Shown: piece by piece, positions 36,021-43,343 of the stretch
Position numbering within the stretch: the stretch's first letter is position 1
Layout of the letters: every line of letters starts with the position of its first letter
Notes under the pieces: generated by a model
The model's database searches: none
What the model was told of the DNA's origin: nothing
Seen by the model: the letters and a program-made list of their open reading frames with translations, nothing else
Source: MWDV01 sp002070715
GTDB taxonomy: Bacteria > Verrucomicrobiota > Verrucomicrobiia > Limisphaerales > MWDV01
Reading direction: 5' to 3'
Assembly: GCA_035411585.1 (NCBI GenBank)
Contig: DAONTI010000018.1
Coordinates: forward strand, 21,626 to 85,625
DNA: 64,000 nt
Made by a program: the position numbers and the translations under genes

Positions 36021-36934
36021 CGACGAAGCAAGGCCGCATCCTCGTCATCCGCGGCGGGGCGATTGGTGATTTCATCCTCACGCTGCCCGCCATCACCGCC
36101 CTGCGGCGCCAGTTCCCGCGCGCTCATCTCGAAATCCTCGGCTACCCGCACATCGCGCAACTGGCGCTTCTGGGCGGACTGGTGGATCGGGTGCAAGCCA
36201 TCGAAGCACGGGGCTTGGCGGGATTCTTTGCGCGCGCGGGCGTGCTGGCGGAGGATCTCGGCGATTACTTCGCCGCGTTCGACGTCATCATCTCCTATCT
36301 TTATGATCCCGACGGCATTTTCCAAACGAATGTCGCCCGCTGCAGCCGCGCCCAGTTTATCGCCGGCCGCCACCGGCCCGACGAAAGCGAACCGCTGCAC
36401 GCGACGCAGACTTTTCTAAAAGCACTGGAGCGGTTGGCGATTTTTGACGCCGATCCGGTGCCGCGCTTGGGATTGGGGCCGTGCGCCGACGTCTCCACCA
36501 CGCTGGCGCTGCATCCGGGCAGCGGCAGCGAACGCAAAAATTGGCCGGAGGAGCGCTGGGCGGAACTGTTGCTCTGGTTGATCGAAGCCACCCGCATGCC
36601 GTTGCTGCTCGTCGGCGGCGAGGCCGAAGGCGGACGACTGGAGCGGTTGGCGGCGCCGTGGCCGCGCTCCCGCGTTCAAATCGCGCGCAGCCTGCCGCTC
36701 GCCGAACTGGCCCGGCGCCTGCAACATTGCGCCGGCTTCGTGGGCCACGATTCCGGCATCACCCACCTGGCCGCCGCCTTGGAGTTGCCCTGCCTGGTCT
36801 TGTGGGCTGATTCCGCGGAAGCCATCTGGCGCCCGCAGGGAAAACACATCCGCGTTCTCCGCGCGGCCACCGGATTGTCCAGCCTGAGCGTCGAACGGGT
36901 GGCCACGGAATTATCGTTCATCCGCCCCATTTGA
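36017..36934 (+). CDS. Glycosyltransferase family 9 (heptosyltransferase-like)
   Basis: A 305-residue GT-B fold protein. From the GTG at 36017 it reads VTTKQGRILVIRGGAIGDFILTLPAITALRRQFP, the GT9 N-terminus. The donor-binding part has LALHPGSGSERKNWPEERWAELL, PLLLVGGEAEG and CAGFVGHDSGITHLAAALELPCLVLW. The family transfers heptose or similar sugars onto lipopolysaccharide core. It is the second GT9 gene of the window; the two differ clearly and are not recent duplicates. The coupled membrane protein upstream is unusual for this family. Confidence 0.9.
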   Translation: MTTKQGRILVIRGGAIGDFILTLPAITALRRQFPRAHLEILGYPHIAQLALLGGLVDRVQAIEARGLAGFFARAGVLAEDLGDYFAAFDVIISYLYDPDGIFQTNVARCSRAQFIAGRHRPDESEPLHATQTFLKALERLAIFDADPVPRLGLGPCADVSTTLALHPGSGSERKNWPEERWAELLLWLIEATRMPLLLVGGEAEGGRLERLAAPWPRSRVQIARSLPLAELARRLQHCAGFVGHDSGITHLAAALELPCLVLWADSAEAIWRPQGKHIRVLRAATGLSSLSVERVATELSFIRPI

Positions 36935-37052
36935 TTCCGAAGAACCCGGGTTCGATGAATCAAACCAGTTTTCATTGGGTGACCGTTTCCCGAGCGGAGG
37001 CGGCGCGCGTTATCCAGTAGCCCGGCGGGCGGCGGCTTGCTATTACTGACCC

Positions 37053-38108
37053 ATGAGACGATGCATTTGGCAAACGGGATTTCTGTTCCTGATCAGTCTG
37101 GCGCTGGCCCGGGCGGATGCGGTGGATGACCTGGTCCGCGCCGCAATGAAAGAACACGACATTCCCGGCGTGGCGTTGCAAGTGATCCGGAACGGGCAGA
37201 CGGTGAAAACCGGCGCCTACGGATTCGCCAATCTGGAATGGGAACAACCGGTGACTCTCGAAACAGTTTTTGAAATCGGATCGCTGACAAAGACCTTCAC
37301 CGCTGCCGGCATTCTGATGCTGGCCCAGGAGGGCAAACTGTCCGTGGACGACCGCCTCCAAAAACATCTGCCGGAAATTCCTCCCGCCTGGACCAACGTC
37401 ACGCTGCGGCATCTCCTGAACCACACGTCGGGCATCAAGAGTTACACCGGCTTGGATGGCTTTGAATTGACGCGGCGGCAGACGCGCGCGGAGTTCATCC
37501 GCAAGCTGGCCGCGCAACCGCAGGAATTTCCGCCGGGCGAAAAATACAAATACTGCAACAGCGGCTACAGCCTCCTCGGATACGTCATCGAAGCCGCGAG
37601 CGGCACCAATTATTGGGCGTTCCTGGCCGGGCGCATTTTCCAACCGCTGGGCATGAAGGCCACCACCGACCGCGATCCCCGCCAGATTGTGCCGCATCGC
37701 GCCAGTGGTTATGAACACGCCCGCGGGAAACGCATCAATCGCGATTACGATGTGACCGACGTGTTCGCCGCGGGCGCCATCGTCTCCACCGTGGGCGACC
37801 TCGCCCGTTGGAACGCAGCTTTGGATGCCGATGCCCTGTTATCCGCACAAAGCAAAACGTGGATGTGGACCCCGGGCCGGTTAAATGACGGCAGCGCCAC
37901 GAGTTATGGTTTGGGCTGGCGGGTGGACCAAAAATCCGCCGGACCACACCGGATCGGCCATAGCGGGTCCACCTCCGGCTTTTCCGCCAGCTTCCAGCGT
38001 TATCCGGATGGACGGCTCGTCGTCATTGTGCTAACCAATACCGACAAAGAAATTGCCACCCCATTATCGGATAAAATCGCGGCCCACTACGCGTCGGCGC
38101 AGGAGTAA
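37053..38108 (+). CDS. Exported serine hydrolase, class C beta-lactamase-like
   Basis: A 351-residue protein with a signal peptide (CIWQTGFLFLISLALARA). The catalytic SxxK is SLTK at 77-80, the Tyr motif YCN at 167-169, and the third motif HSG in IGHSGSTSGF near residue 310. HDIPGVALQVIRNGQ and LLNHTSGIKSY are typical of the AmpC/EstB/DD-peptidase group. Members act as esterases, D-amino peptidases or lactamases; resistance should not be assumed. It stands alone, with a TGCTATTAC extended -10-like sequence very near its start. Confidence 0.88.
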   Translation: MRRCIWQTGFLFLISLALARADAVDDLVRAAMKEHDIPGVALQVIRNGQTVKTGAYGFANLEWEQPVTLETVFEIGSLTKTFTAAGILMLAQEGKLSVDDRLQKHLPEIPPAWTNVTLRHLLNHTSGIKSYTGLDGFELTRRQTRAEFIRKLAAQPQEFPPGEKYKYCNSGYSLLGYVIEAASGTNYWAFLAGRIFQPLGMKATTDRDPRQIVPHRASGYEHARGKRINRDYDVTDVFAAGAIVSTVGDLARWNAALDADALLSAQSKTWMWTPGRLNDGSATSYGLGWRVDQKSAGPHRIGHSGSTSGFSASFQRYPDGRLVVIVLTNTDKEIATPLSDKIAAHYASAQE

Positions 38109-38510
38109 TGCCCGCCGAATCGTGACCTCCGGGACCGCAAAAGCGGCGTTTCCGGGGCTGCCCGGCGTTTTTTGGCGCCGCGCAACATCCTCATTTACAA
38201 CCAGATAGATTATTGTAAGAATTTAAGATTGAAATTTGCCGCAGAGTTTGGTTAGGTAAAGCGACGCGGATGGGGTGGAAAGAACCTACACGCGTCACAC
38301 GGCGCCCGCGGGTGGTGCGTGCAACAGTGAACCGGACATGGAGCGCGAGTTCGTCTCCGGGATCAACGCGAAATCAGGTTTTGCCGGTCCGCTGCCGCCT
38401 CCCGCCCGGTGTCGGATACCGGGTGTTGCGAGTCGGGAAACAAGCCTGCCTGACAAACCAGTTCAAGACGATTTCAAACAGAGTTTGGCCCAGCGTGTCA
38501 GACGCAAAAT
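38109..38510 (+). promoter_or_regulatory. 402-bp leader region before rpoD
   Basis: No credible gene. An AT-rich block (about 38190-38260, with TTTACAACCAGATAGATTATTGTAAG) is the most likely promoter area, but no -35/-10 pair stands out. The rest is GC-rich. A leader of up to 300 bases before rpoD would leave room for regulation. Confidence 0.4.
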
Positions 38511-40454
38511 ATGGCGACAAAGCAGAAGCAGAAAAAAGCAGTTAAATCGGTGAAAAAATCCAAGGCGGCCAAGCCAGCCAAGGTTGCCAAAGCGGCTAAA
38601 GCGGCCAAAGTGGGCAAGACAGCCAAAGCGGTCAAAACGGGCAAGCCGGCCAAGGCCAAGCCCGCGCCGCCCGAGCCGCCACCCCGGCCCCCGACGCTGC
38701 GCCGGCGTTTCGTTCTCGGCAGCATGAAACGCAAAGCGACCCGCCGTCCGCCGGCATCCGTCCGCGCGCCGGCGACGAAACCGCAGGCGCCCGCTCCGGC
38801 GGGGGCCGCTGCGGAAACCACGCCGCGCCGCCAGGCCGCCGATTTGAGCGAGGCCGTAAAAATCCTCGTCCATCTGGCCAGCGAAAACGGCCACGTCACC
38901 TACGACGACATCAACGACATTTTGCCGGACGGCATCTCGGCCGAGGATCTGGACGATCTCTACACGAAGTTGCGCACCTTGGACGTCGAAATCGTTGAGC
39001 AATCCGAAGTGGAGCGGCCCAAAACCGCCGAAGCCGAGGAGGAAGAGGAGCGGCTCGACGCCTTGGACGATCCCGTGCGGATGTACATGAACCAGATGGG
39101 CAAGGTGCCGCTGTTGACACGCGAGCAGGAAATCGAAATTTGCAAGCGGATCGAAGACGCGGAACTGGAGATGAAGCAGATTGTTTACGGCTTCGGGTTC
39201 ACCGCCAAGGAACACATCGCCATCGCGGAAAAACTGCTTTCCGAACCGCCCAAGGAACGGTTCGACCGCGTGGTCGTGGACAAAAAAGTGCCCAACCGCG
39301 AAGCGCATCTGCGCGAACTCCGCAAGCTGGTGAAACAAGTCCGCGCCCTCGATCACAAGGTGGATGCCAAATACGCCGCCTGGCAGAAATCCGCGGGCAA
39401 AAAGTCGCCGGACCGCGCGCTGGCCCTCTTCCGGAAGCTCGACAAAAGCCTCCAGGCCACCTTTGGCAAATTTTTCTACAAACAGAAGGTGCTCGAGGAA
39501 ATGGTCGTGGTGGCCGGCAACGTCCACGAGCGTTTTCAGAGCAGCCTGCGGCAGTTGGACCTGCTGGGCCGACTGCGCAAAACCCCCGACCGCGAAAACA
39601 CGGTCAAAGCCGAGCGCCAGAAAATGGCCAATCTCGAATTGTTTGTGCGCATGCCCCGCGAGGATTTCTTCAAGGCCTTCGCGGAGTTGAAAGCGGCCGC
39701 CGACCGCGCCCACCGGGCCAAGACCCACATGGCCGAGGCCAACCTCCGGCTCGTGGTGTCCGTGGCCAAGAAATACACCAATCGCGGCCAGTCGTTCTTG
39801 GATCTCATTCAGGAGGGCAACATCGGCCTGATGAAAGGCGTTGAGAAATTTGAATACCGCCGCGGCTACAAATTCTCCACCTACGCCATCTGGTGGATCC
39901 GCCAAGCCATCACCCGTTCCATCGCCGATCAGGCGCGCACCATCCGCATTCCGGTGCATATGATCGAGACGATGAACAAGCTGTGGCGCGCCCAGAAACA
40001 ACTCACCCAAGAGCTGGGCCGGGAACCGTCCCCCGAGGAGATTGCCGATGAAATGCACATGCCCGTCAGCCGCATCAATTCCCTCCTGAAAATGGCGCAG
40101 CAACCCATCTCGTTGCACGCGCCGGTGGGCGACGACGGCGATGTCAGCGTGGGCGATTTCATCGAAGACAAATCGGCGGAAAACCCGCTCGATGTCACCA
40201 GCTACAGCCTGTTGCGGGAAAAACTTGCGGACGTGCTGGCCAGTCTGACCGAACGCGAACGCAAAATTCTGGAAATGCGGTTCGGCCTGCTGGATGGCTA
40301 CGAACGCACCCTCGAGGAAATCGGCAAGATGTATCACGTCACCCGCGAACGCATCCGGCAGATCGAAGCCAAGGCGCTGCGCAAACTGCGGCACCCCACC
40401 CGCGTCCGCCATCTGCAGGGCTTCCTCGAAACCGCCGAGGAAATCGCCGCCTGA
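38511..40454 (+). CDS. rpoD: Housekeeping RNA polymerase sigma factor (RpoD/SigA) with Lys/Ala-rich N-terminal tail
   Basis: A 647-residue sigma-70. Residues 1-60 are a run of Lys, Ala and Pro in KxAKxAK repeats like a histone H1 tail. A region-1.1-like domain follows (DLSEAVKILVHLASENGHVTYDDINDILPDG), then region 1.2 (DDPVRMYMNQMGKVPLLTREQEIEI), a long non-conserved insert, region 2 (LRLVVSVAKKYTNRGQSFLDLIQEGNIGLMKG and YKFSTYAIWWIRQAI), region 3 and region 4 (LTERERKILEMRFGL...TLEEIGKMYHVTRERIRQIEAKALRKLR). It directs the polymerase to -10/-35 promoters. The basic tail is an addition to the standard domain order. Confidence 0.96.
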   Translation: MATKQKQKKAVKSVKKSKAAKPAKVAKAAKAAKVGKTAKAVKTGKPAKAKPAPPEPPPRPPTLRRRFVLGSMKRKATRRPPASVRAPATKPQAPAPAGAAAETTPRRQAADLSEAVKILVHLASENGHVTYDDINDILPDGISAEDLDDLYTKLRTLDVEIVEQSEVERPKTAEAEEEEERLDALDDPVRMYMNQMGKVPLLTREQEIEICKRIEDAELEMKQIVYGFGFTAKEHIAIAEKLLSEPPKERFDRVVVDKKVPNREAHLRELRKLVKQVRALDHKVDAKYAAWQKSAGKKSPDRALALFRKLDKSLQATFGKFFYKQKVLEEMVVVAGNVHERFQSSLRQLDLLGRLRKTPDRENTVKAERQKMANLELFVRMPREDFFKAFAELKAAADRAHRAKTHMAEANLRLVVSVAKKYTNRGQSFLDLIQEGNIGLMKGVEKFEYRRGYKFSTYAIWWIRQAITRSIADQARTIRIPVHMIETMNKLWRAQKQLTQELGREPSPEEIADEMHMPVSRINSLLKMAQQPISLHAPVGDDGDVSVGDFIEDKSAENPLDVTSYSLLREKLADVLASLTERERKILEMRFGLLDGYERTLEEIGKMYHVTRERIRQIEAKALRKLRHPTRVRHLQGFLETAEEIAA

Positions 40455-40525
40455 CCGCCCGCGGCGCCGCCGGACCGGAACGGCGGCCCCGCGCGCCTTG
40501 GAGAACCAAAACCGGAGTCACAATT

Positions 40526-41206
40526 ATGAAAGCGACCTACTACGGACATAGTTGTTTTGCGGTGGAAACCGCCGGGCACACGCTGCTCTTCGATCCCTTC
40601 ATCACCCCGAACGAACTGGCGCGCCATCTGGACATCCACAAGGTGCGCGCCGATTTCATCCTCATTTCCCACGGGCATTTTGATCACCTGGCCGACGCGG
40701 TCGCCCTCGCCCAACAAACCCACGCCCTGGTGATTGCCAACTACGAAATCACCGTCTGGCTCGGCCAGCAGGGCGTGACCAAAACCCATCCGCTCAACCA
40801 CGGCGGCGGCGCGTCCTTTGCCTTCGGCCGCGCCAAGTTCACCCCCGCGATCCATTCCAGCGGCCTGCCCGACGGCACCTACGGCGGGAATCCCGGCGGC
40901 TTTCTCATCGAGACAGCCGCGGGGGCCTTCTACTACGCCGGCGACACCGCCCTCACCTACGACATGAAGTTGATCGGCGAAAGCACGCGTCTGCGCTTTG
41001 CCGCGCTGCCCATCGGTGACAACTTCACCATGGGCGTGGAGGATGCCATCAAAGCCGCCGAGTTCGTGCAATGCGACGAGATTCTCGGCCTGCATTACAA
41101 CACCTTCCCGCCCATCCGCATTGACCCGGAGGCCGCCATCCAAAAATTCCGCGCCGCCGGCAAGCATCTCCGCCTGTTGTCACCCGGCGAGAGCCATCAT
41201 TTCTAG
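40526..41206 (+). CDS. UPF0173 metal-dependent hydrolase (metallo-beta-lactamase fold)
   Basis: A 226-residue MBL-fold protein. The metal motif is HGHFDH at 49-54 in FILISHGHFDHLAD; further ligands are in IHSSG, YYAGDTALTYDMKLIGE and ILGLHYNTFPPI. These match the UPF0173/YtkL group, whose physiological substrate is unknown. It starts 71 bp after rpoD in the same direction and may be cotranscribed with it. Confidence 0.92.
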   Translation: MKATYYGHSCFAVETAGHTLLFDPFITPNELARHLDIHKVRADFILISHGHFDHLADAVALAQQTHALVIANYEITVWLGQQGVTKTHPLNHGGGASFAFGRAKFTPAIHSSGLPDGTYGGNPGGFLIETAAGAFYYAGDTALTYDMKLIGESTRLRFAALPIGDNFTMGVEDAIKAAEFVQCDEILGLHYNTFPPIRIDPEAAIQKFRAAGKHLRLLSPGESHHF

Positions 41207-41246
41207 AGCGTTTCCATCAAACAGGTAGCGATGTCCTCACCGGCAG

Positions 41247-41309
41247 CCCCTCACCCCGTCCCGCTCCCCATCCGATGGGGAGCGGGTGGCCGTCAGGCCG
41301 GGTGAGGGG
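41247..41309. repeat. Intergenic palindromic element
   Basis: CCCCTCACCC at the left pairs with GGGTGAGGGG at the right, and an inner GCTCCCCATC/GATGGGGAGC palindrome sits between them. This GC-rich double hairpin looks like the small palindromic repeats seen between genes in many high-GC genomes. It may end transcription of the UPF0173 gene, but there is no T run. Confidence 0.7.
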
Positions 41310-41354
41310 TCGGCGAACCGTTGGGCGCTACATTATTTCTGCACCCGCTCTATA

Positions 41355-41444
41355 GCGGTTTAACTAAAACTGTGGCCGTGACTGGAGCGCGGGCTTGAGC
41401 CCGCTTCCGCGTGCTTTTGCCTGCGGGCATTGAAGCGGCGTTAA
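41355..41444 (+). repeat. Dispersed intergenic repeat, copy 3, left part
   Basis: GCGGTTTAACTAAAACTGTGG, box A with the palindrome GCGGGCTTGAGCCCGC, and GGGCATTGAAGCGGCGTTAA. It matches 59703-59788 closely. The matching right part continues at 43143 beyond the insertion sequence. Confidence 0.85.
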
Positions 41445-43142
41445 GAGCCTGTGTGAAAAACATTCGCTTGATGGATAAATCATTGAACCTTTTTGGTGCG
41501 CGCGGCGTCTTTCCTCGCAGGATGAACTGGATCGAAGGTGCGGATCGTCAGCAAACCCAACTGTTGCCCGCCGCCTTGGACGATTCTGTCGGGCCCGACA
41601 ACCCCGTGCGTTTTCTGGACGCCTTCGTCGCCAAGCTCGACTTGCGCGCCGCCGGCTTTGGCTTCCCCAAGGAAGACCCGCAGGGGCGCGGTCGGCCCGC
41701 CTACCATCCCGCCGACCTGCTCAAGCTCCACCTCTACGGCTACCTGCATCAACTCCGCTCCAGCCGCCGGCTGGAAGCCGAGTGCGTACGCCATCTGGAA
41801 GTCCTCTGGCGGCTGCGCCAATGGCGGCCCGACTTCAAAACCATCGCCGCCTTCCGCAAGGACAACGCCGCCGCCTTCAAAGCTGTGGGGCGCGAGTTCA
41901 CGCGCCTGTGTCGGCCGCTGGATTTGTTTGGGGGTCAACTTCTGGCCATTGACGGCACGAAGATCAAAGCCAGCAACGCCGCCGATCGCAACTGGAGTCA
42001 GCGCCAACTGGAAAAACAACAGGCGTCGCTTGAAGCCAAGCGGGACGAATATTTCAAGGCCCTCGAACAAGCCGCCGCGCCGGACGCGCCCGCCGCGGCC
42101 ACCGCACCCAGGGCGCCGGAGCTGAAGGAAAAGATCGCGCGCCTGACCGAACGCCAAAGCCAGATCCAGGAACGCTTGCGAACCCTGGCCCAAACCGGCG
42201 AGCGCCAGCTTTCGGCCACCGATTCCGACCGTCGCGGGATGAAGGGCGCGCCCGGCCACGTCGTGGGCGACAACGTGCAGGGCTGCGTGGACGCCAAACA
42301 CCCCCTGCTGGTCACCACCGCAGTCACCACCACGGCTGCCGATCAAGGTCAGTTGGCGCCCGTGGCGCAAGCCGCCCAAACCGAACTGAAAATCCAGCAC
42401 GCCGACGTGGTCGCCGCCGGCGGTTACTTCAAAAGCGAAGACATCAAGATCTGTCAGGAACTGGGCCTGGAGCCACATCTGCCCGCCGGGGCGAATTCGC
42501 CGAGCGAACGGGCCGGCCTGTATGGCAAGGACGATTTTTGTTACGACGCGGACAAAGATGTTTACCAGTGTCCCAACGGAGGCGAGTTGAGCCGCCGCCG
42601 GCAGATGGCAGACAAAGGCCGGGGGCTGTTCAACTATGACAATCCTGAAGCCTGCGCCGGCTGTCCGCTTCGAGCGCGCTGCACCCCAGCGGCCTATCGC
42701 ACCGTGAGCCGCTGGGAACACGAAGCGGCGCTGGAACGAATGGCGGCGGCCGGGGCAGCGGCCCCGGAGAAACTGGCGGCGCGCAAGCCCCTGATCGAAC
42801 AGGTGTGGGGCACACTCAAGTGGCGGCGGCCGGGAGGATTTGGGGTGCGCGGCAAGGTGACAGTGGAGGCCGAAGTGAGCCTGGCGCACTTCGGATACAA
42901 TCTGAAACGGGCGCGGGCGGTGGTGGGGTTGGAAAAACTACGGGCGGCGCTCAAAGCATGGAGTCCCAAGCCGGCTGGCAGCGGGGTGAAAGCCGTCGTG
43001 AAGTCCGTGGCGAGTATTGTGACCGATGCGATCCAAGGTGGTCAGACTATCGTACAGAGTTGGCGGACGCACCTTCGCCGCTTTGGGCAAGTTTCTTCCG
43101 TAACCGTATGAACATGCCCCCCCCTGTTTTTTACACAGGCTC
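41445..43142 (+). mobile_element. IS1182-family insertion sequence (1698 bp)
   Basis: The ends GAGCCTGTGTGAAAAACA (41445-41462) and, inverted, TGTTTTTTACACAGGCTC (43125-43142) match at 17 of 18 positions. Between them lies a single full-length transposase gene. The element splits a dispersed repeat, whose halves flank it at 41355-41444 and 43143-43201. The flanks read GCGTTAA before and TAAACGC after, so TAA could be a short target duplication on a near-palindromic site, but this is not certain. Intact ends and an open transposase suggest a recent, possibly active copy. Confidence 0.9.
41471..43111 (+). CDS. IS1182-family transposase (DDE type)
   Basis: A 546-residue transposase. The N-terminal domain has QTQLLPAALDDSVGPDNPVRFLDAFV and RPAYHPADLLKLHLYGYLHQLRSSRRLEAE, the standard IS1182/IS4-like helical part. 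The DDE core shows LLAIDGTKIKASNA (first Asp), DVVAAGGYFKSEDIK (second Asp region) and PLIEQVWGTLKWRRPGGFGVRG (catalytic Glu). A Cys cluster CAGCPLRARC lies before the last helix. ATG at 41471 lies inside the element; MNWIEGADRQQ at 41522 is an alternative start. No frameshift is seen. Confidence 0.93.
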   Translation: MDKSLNLFGARGVFPRRMNWIEGADRQQTQLLPAALDDSVGPDNPVRFLDAFVAKLDLRAAGFGFPKEDPQGRGRPAYHPADLLKLHLYGYLHQLRSSRRLEAECVRHLEVLWRLRQWRPDFKTIAAFRKDNAAAFKAVGREFTRLCRPLDLFGGQLLAIDGTKIKASNAADRNWSQRQLEKQQASLEAKRDEYFKALEQAAAPDAPAAATAPRAPELKEKIARLTERQSQIQERLRTLAQTGERQLSATDSDRRGMKGAPGHVVGDNVQGCVDAKHPLLVTTAVTTTAADQGQLAPVAQAAQTELKIQHADVVAAGGYFKSEDIKICQELGLEPHLPAGANSPSERAGLYGKDDFCYDADKDVYQCPNGGELSRRRQMADKGRGLFNYDNPEACAGCPLRARCTPAAYRTVSRWEHEAALERMAAAGAAAPEKLAARKPLIEQVWGTLKWRRPGGFGVRGKVTVEAEVSLAHFGYNLKRARAVVGLEKLRAALKAWSPKPAGSGVKAVVKSVASIVTDAIQGGQTIVQSWRTHLRRFGQVSSVTV

Positions 43143-43201
43143 TAAACGCCGCGCTCCTCGGGCAAAGGAAAATCGGCCACCGTTGTAGTTGATTTGCTCT
43201 A
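43143..43201 (+). repeat. Dispersed intergenic repeat, copy 3, right part
   Basis: TAAACGCCGCGCTCCTCGGGCAAAGG followed by box C (AAATCGGCCACCGTTGTAG...GATTTGCTCTAA). It completes the copy interrupted by the insertion sequence. Confidence 0.85.
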
Positions 43202-43343
43202 ACGCGCCGCCCGCCCGGATGCTGGGCGGCCCGGAATTGCGTAAAAAAGGCGGCAAGCCGCGCCCTCGGCGCTGTGGGTAAGGCGGCATCATCCCAGAGA
43301 AAAAAAGCTTCCCTTCTGGCGCGGGCGGGGATAAAATGGCATC

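Noticed and set aside
37053..38108. Serine hydrolase as an antibiotic-resistance beta-lactamase
   Set aside because: SxxK, YxN and HSG motifs are shared with esterases and peptidases; no evidence of resistance or mobility.
38463..40412. Minus-strand open frame of 649 codons
   Set aside because: Antisense to rpoD, rich in Phe, His and Gln; its sequence mirrors sigma codons.
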